Under the pieces are notes generated by a model. The model did no database searches, was not told the DNA's origin, and worked only from the letters and a program-made list of their open reading frames with translations. From NCBI GenBank assembly GCA_029858425.1, contig JAOUFE010000008.1, positions 1-37,166 on the forward strand: a DNA stretch of 37,166 nucleotides, written 5' to 3'. The position numbers were made by a program, and so were the translations under genes. The stretch is from Spirochaetia bacterium (lineage in GTDB: Bacteria > Spirochaetota > Leptospiria > Turneriellales > JAOUFE01). Of this stretch, positions 34,714-37,166 are shown piece after piece (the first letter of the stretch is position 1; every line of letters starts with the position of its first letter).

Positions 34714-35586
34714 TCAGGCTGATTCCTTTTTTTCGGCTTCATGGTCGATTACAATGTCTGTAAACTCCAGAGATGTCAGTTTCTTGAGTCCTGAAAAAAG
34801 ATACCATAGAGCGGCTCCGAGAAATAACATGGCGGGTAAAACATTTACAGGAAACCCAAGCGAGGTCATAAGCCCAAGTTCGTTGTTAAATTCGGGTGTT
34901 CCCGGATTGCTTTTTAATATAGTAATGGCAAGCGAAAAATGAGTAATCATGCTTACCAAAAATGAGGACGCCACGAGATAGGTACATTTAACAAGAAGAG
35001 CGTTAAACTCTTTTTGAACGCCACCGGAGTTTATTTTCTCCTGAATTAGCGATACATTCATTACAGAAGGGTTCATTAAAATTGTTTTCACAAGCGGATA
35101 TCTTGTCCGTAAGGAAATAATTGTAGCAAGCGCAAACAGCAGGGGTTCCGTTGCCCCTTTTATGGCAAACCAGAATCCATTTAACTGCATTAAAGAAAAT
35201 CCACCGGTTAAGCTTGTATTAAATAGTCCAATGATAGAAAAAAAATTCCATTTTCTGGATCTAATTAAATCCGAAATGCAATAAACCAGGGGAAATGAGA
35301 TTGCGATGATCAGACTGATTACAGGTCCAAGTCGATCCGGTTTACTGAGTTTCATTAATATAATAGATGGTATTACTATATTGAATAATATATTCATCCA
35401 GACATTTTCTCTGCCCGGTTTTGGTCTGGTTTTATTTTCGGAATTGGTGGCGGGGGTGGCAAGCGCCTCTTTTGCCTGTTTATGCCGTTTCCCATTATTT
35501 CCGGAAGTATTAATTTGGGAATCTCTTGCCACAGTAAGGTAAAAAAGGGAAATGGCAACATAGTGCAAAGTAAAAATACGATCCAT
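34714..35586 (-). CDS. Multi-pass membrane protein, VC0807-like
   Basis: The protein of up to 290 residues contains about six membrane spans, including LFNIVIPSIILMKLS, PVISLIIAISFPLVYCISDL, LLFALATIISLRTRYPLV and PAMLFLGAALWYLF. This resembles the VC0807 family of uncharacterised membrane proteins; function unknown. The first 63 residues contain a hydrophobic start and a basic, polar linker that I am not sure is translated. A start at Met64 (ATG 35397, 227 residues) would match the usual family size. The longest start is only 21 bp from the divergent ccmC start, which leaves no room for promoters and argues for the shorter form. MetF follows after 14 bp. Confidence 0.7.
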   Translation of the reverse strand: MDRIFTLHYVAISLFYLTVARDSQINTSGNNGKRHKQAKEALATPATNSENKTRPKPGRENVWMNILFNIVIPSIILMKLSKPDRLGPVISLIIAISFPLVYCISDLIRSRKWNFFSIIGLFNTSLTGGFSLMQLNGFWFAIKGATEPLLFALATIISLRTRYPLVKTILMNPSVMNVSLIQEKINSGGVQKEFNALLVKCTYLVASSFLVSMITHFSLAITILKSNPGTPEFNNELGLMTSLGFPVNVLPAMLFLGAALWYLFSGLKKLTSLEFTDIVIDHEAEKKESA

Positions 35587-35607
35587 AGGAAAGAAGCGCC
35601 GGATTTA

Positions 35608-36282
35608 ATGAGCAGGGTATTACCGGTATGGATGATTATCACGTTTCTTCTCTGGTCAATGACCATTTATATGACATTTTTATGGGTTCCATCGGATACC
35701 CGTCAGGGAATTGCGCAAAGAATATTTTATTATCATGTGCCTACAGCATGGGTATCCGGTGCAGGTTTTGCGATCTCTTTCATTTTCAGCATCGTATATC
35801 TTCTCACACGAAACCTGAAATACGATAATCTTGCTGCGGCTTACGCAACGGTAGGGTGGGTATTTACGACAGGAGTTTTAATTACAGGACCTTTGTGGGC
35901 CAAACCAATCTGGGGAGCTTTCTGGAACTGGTCAGATCAACGTTTGATAAGTTACTTTATTCTCTGGATGGCGTATGCCGGATACATGCTTCTTCGAATG
36001 GGAATAGCAGACCCTCAAAAAAGGGCGAGGTTTGCATCCATTTTGGGAATTATCTCGTTTCTCGACGTTCCTCTGGTATACGCTGCCATAAGGATATGGA
36101 ATCCTCCCTCGCATCCAAAAGCAGTTTTTGGAGGATCCGCAAAAAGCGGTGTTTTTAGCAGCGAAATGCTCATTACATTTCTGGTTTCATTAATTGCGTT
36201 TCAACTTTTATCTTTGCTGTTAAGTTATTTATACTATCGATTCCTGGAAATGGAAAGGAAAATTTTGGAAAATAAGGGCTGA
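35608..36282 (+). CDS. ccmC: Haem exporter membrane protein CcmC
   Basis: CcmC presents haem to CcmE during cytochrome c maturation. I start it at ATG 35608 (224 residues), which puts the first span VWMIITFLLWSMTIYMTFLW near the N-terminus; the frame before it is open but unlikely to be coding. Six spans are visible, with the first conserved His in RIFYYHVPTAW and the second in NPPSHPKAVF. The tryptophan-rich loop reads WGAFWNWSDQRLIS, a little different from the usual WGTWWVWDARLT. The product could serve the seven c-type haems of the act operon. No other ccm gene is within the window. Confidence 0.9.
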   Translation: MSRVLPVWMIITFLLWSMTIYMTFLWVPSDTRQGIAQRIFYYHVPTAWVSGAGFAISFIFSIVYLLTRNLKYDNLAAAYATVGWVFTTGVLITGPLWAKPIWGAFWNWSDQRLISYFILWMAYAGYMLLRMGIADPQKRARFASILGIISFLDVPLVYAAIRIWNPPSHPKAVFGGSAKSGVFSSEMLITFLVSLIAFQLLSLLLSYLYYRFLEMERKILENKG

Positions 36283-36298
36283 GACAATAGGTAAAACC

Positions 36299-36685
36299 AT
36301 GAAATTAAGAAATATTTTATTAAAGCGATCATTGATATGGATGATATCGATTTTTGCAGGGTCGGTAATATATGCAATGACCCCTGAAAATGAAAAATCA
36401 GCAAATATTTTTTTAAACGCGGAAACGTCTGAAGCACGAAACATGCTTTCGGGCTTTTCAAATCAATTTATTGAAGATTTTACAGCGCAATATAAAACGA
36501 ATTTAAACGCAAAAGAATCGAGAAAACTTTGGATCATGGAAGAAGGTTTCCGCCGAAAGTCCGATCAAATTGCTTCCGATCGATTGTTTTATGTTTTTTT
36601 GGCTGTGAGTTTGCTTGTTGGGTTGATTTTTCTGCTCACATTAAGAATTTATCAAATGCAAAAAAAAATCGGAATGCCGGAATAA
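36299..36685 (+). CDS. Small protein with signal-like N-terminus and C-terminal membrane span
   Basis: The 128-residue protein has a hydrophobic N-terminal segment (LIWMISIFAGSVIYAM), a polar helical middle and a C-terminal span (FYVFLAVSLLVGLIFLLTL) with a short basic tail. I do not recognise the family. Position 16 bp after ccmC hints at a role in cytochrome maturation, perhaps replacing the small CcmD protein, but it is longer and has an extra N-terminal segment, so this is only inference. The next gene begins 4 bp after its stop. Confidence 0.72.
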   Translation: MKLRNILLKRSLIWMISIFAGSVIYAMTPENEKSANIFLNAETSEARNMLSGFSNQFIEDFTAQYKTNLNAKESRKLWIMEEGFRRKSDQIASDRLFYVFLAVSLLVGLIFLLTLRIYQMQKKIGMPE

Positions 36686-36689
36686 TGAA

Positions 36690-37166
36690 ATGATCATTCA
36701 GCGGAAATCTGTCAGCAGGAAATGGTTGTTATTTATATTCGTGACTGGACTCTCGGTTCCAGTATATTCCAAAATGGATAATTGGCTTTGGAAAGTGGAT
36801 AAAACTGAGTTTAGCGCAAGCGAGTTTTCGAACGACTATAAAATTTACATAGACCTTATGGCATGGCAGATGGGAACAACAGCGCCTGTTCTGGAAGAAT
36901 ATCTGAACAAATCCAGTCAATTGGCTGACCCGAAGACCCGGGGGATTATAGAGCAAATGAAGCCAGAGCCATTTGCGGAAAACTTCCTGGTACTTTCTCT
37001 TTTAAAAAAGCATGCCATGGAACATAAATATTTTGATCAACCTTCCACAAAGATAAAGAAAGAATTTATCAGCGATTATATAATGATACAGCTTTACCTG
37101 AATGATGTAATCCAGAAACTACCCGTTGACATAAAGAATGAAGACGCCGAAAAAGAATGGTTGTCA
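36690..37166 (+). CDS. Exported SurA/PpiC-like protein, N-terminal part (runs off right edge)
   Basis: The frame is open from ATG 36690 to the last base, giving 159 codons with no stop, so the C-terminus is missing. A signal peptide is visible (KWLLFIFVTGLSVPVYS). The mature start WLWKVDKTEFSASEF resembles the N-terminus of SurA/PrsA-type periplasmic chaperones, where a short strand precedes a helical domain; helices follow (EEYLNKSSQLADP, FLVLSLLKKHAMEHKYF, YIMIQLYLNDVIQKL). The PPIase domain, if any, would lie beyond the window. It is 4 bp from the preceding small gene, so the ccmC group is probably one operon. Confidence 0.65.
   Translation, partial: MIIQRKSVSRKWLLFIFVTGLSVPVYSKMDNWLWKVDKTEFSASEFSNDYKIYIDLMAWQMGTTAPVLEEYLNKSSQLADPKTRGIIEQMKPEPFAENFLVLSLLKKHAMEHKYFDQPSTKIKKEFISDYIMIQLYLNDVIQKLPVDIKNEDAEKEWLS

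Overview
The window looks like about 37 kb of chromosome from a flagellated, diderm, aerobically respiring spirochaete, most plausibly of the Leptospira branch (order Leptospirales). The reasons are a flagellar rod protein with the spirochaete-type FlgF sequence, FliM in a non-classical gene neighbourhood, LPS-type late acyltransferase and OmpA genes (an outer membrane), lipoproteins with relaxed lipoboxes, a moderately AT-rich composition, and a quinol-oxidising alternative complex III. The taxonomic placement is inference from sequence memory; no search was run.

Layout. (1) Bases 1-2183, minus strand: a Gly/Pro/Ser-rich protein whose 13-residue repeats run off the left edge, preceded by a TPR lipoprotein. 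(2) 2240-3190: a tRNA-dihydrouridine synthase. (3) 3187-8269, minus strand: a tight four-gene unit encoding a very acidic repeat protein, a GAF-like protein with a degenerate GGDEF domain, an exported protein of unknown function, and FliM. (4) 8270-8735: a long divergent intergenic region with a strong hairpin. (5) 8736-16632, plus strand: a seven-gene respiratory operon, an extra monohaem cytochrome c followed by actABCDEF. A tRNA-Gly(UCC) and riboflavin synthase follow with almost no gap. (6) 17376-23903: Smr-domain protein, polysaccharide deacetylase, DprA, RsbU-type phosphatase, OmpA-family protein, a spore-photoproduct-lyase-like radical SAM protein and a small protein overlapping it. (7) 24105-27190: a protein of unknown function, an ATP-grasp enzyme, flgF, and repeat-like intergenic DNA. 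(8) 27191-30935, minus strand: a SWIM/SNF2 helicase and, just upstream, a peptidyl-tRNA hydrolase gene broken by a frameshift. (9) 30991-35586: GpsA and a late acyltransferase on the plus strand, then CysQ-like phosphatase, MetF and a multi-pass membrane protein on the minus strand. (10) 35608-37166: CcmC, a small membrane protein, and the start of an exported SurA-like protein that runs off the right edge.

How genes fit together. The act operon supplies a quinol:cytochrome c oxidoreductase carrying up to seven c-type haems across three subunits. CcmC at the right end is part of the haem delivery needed to mature such cytochromes. No terminal oxidase gene is visible next to actF. Genes are packed tightly, with several convergent pairs overlapping at their 3' ends (4, 4, 27 and 80 bp).

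I found no CRISPR array, transposase, phage module or clear defence system. The observations most worth a second look are the broken pth gene, the fliM-linked signalling unit, the SPL-like protein that seems to lack the family's hydrogen-donor cysteine, and short sequence words shared among three intergenic regions that suggest a decayed dispersed repeat.
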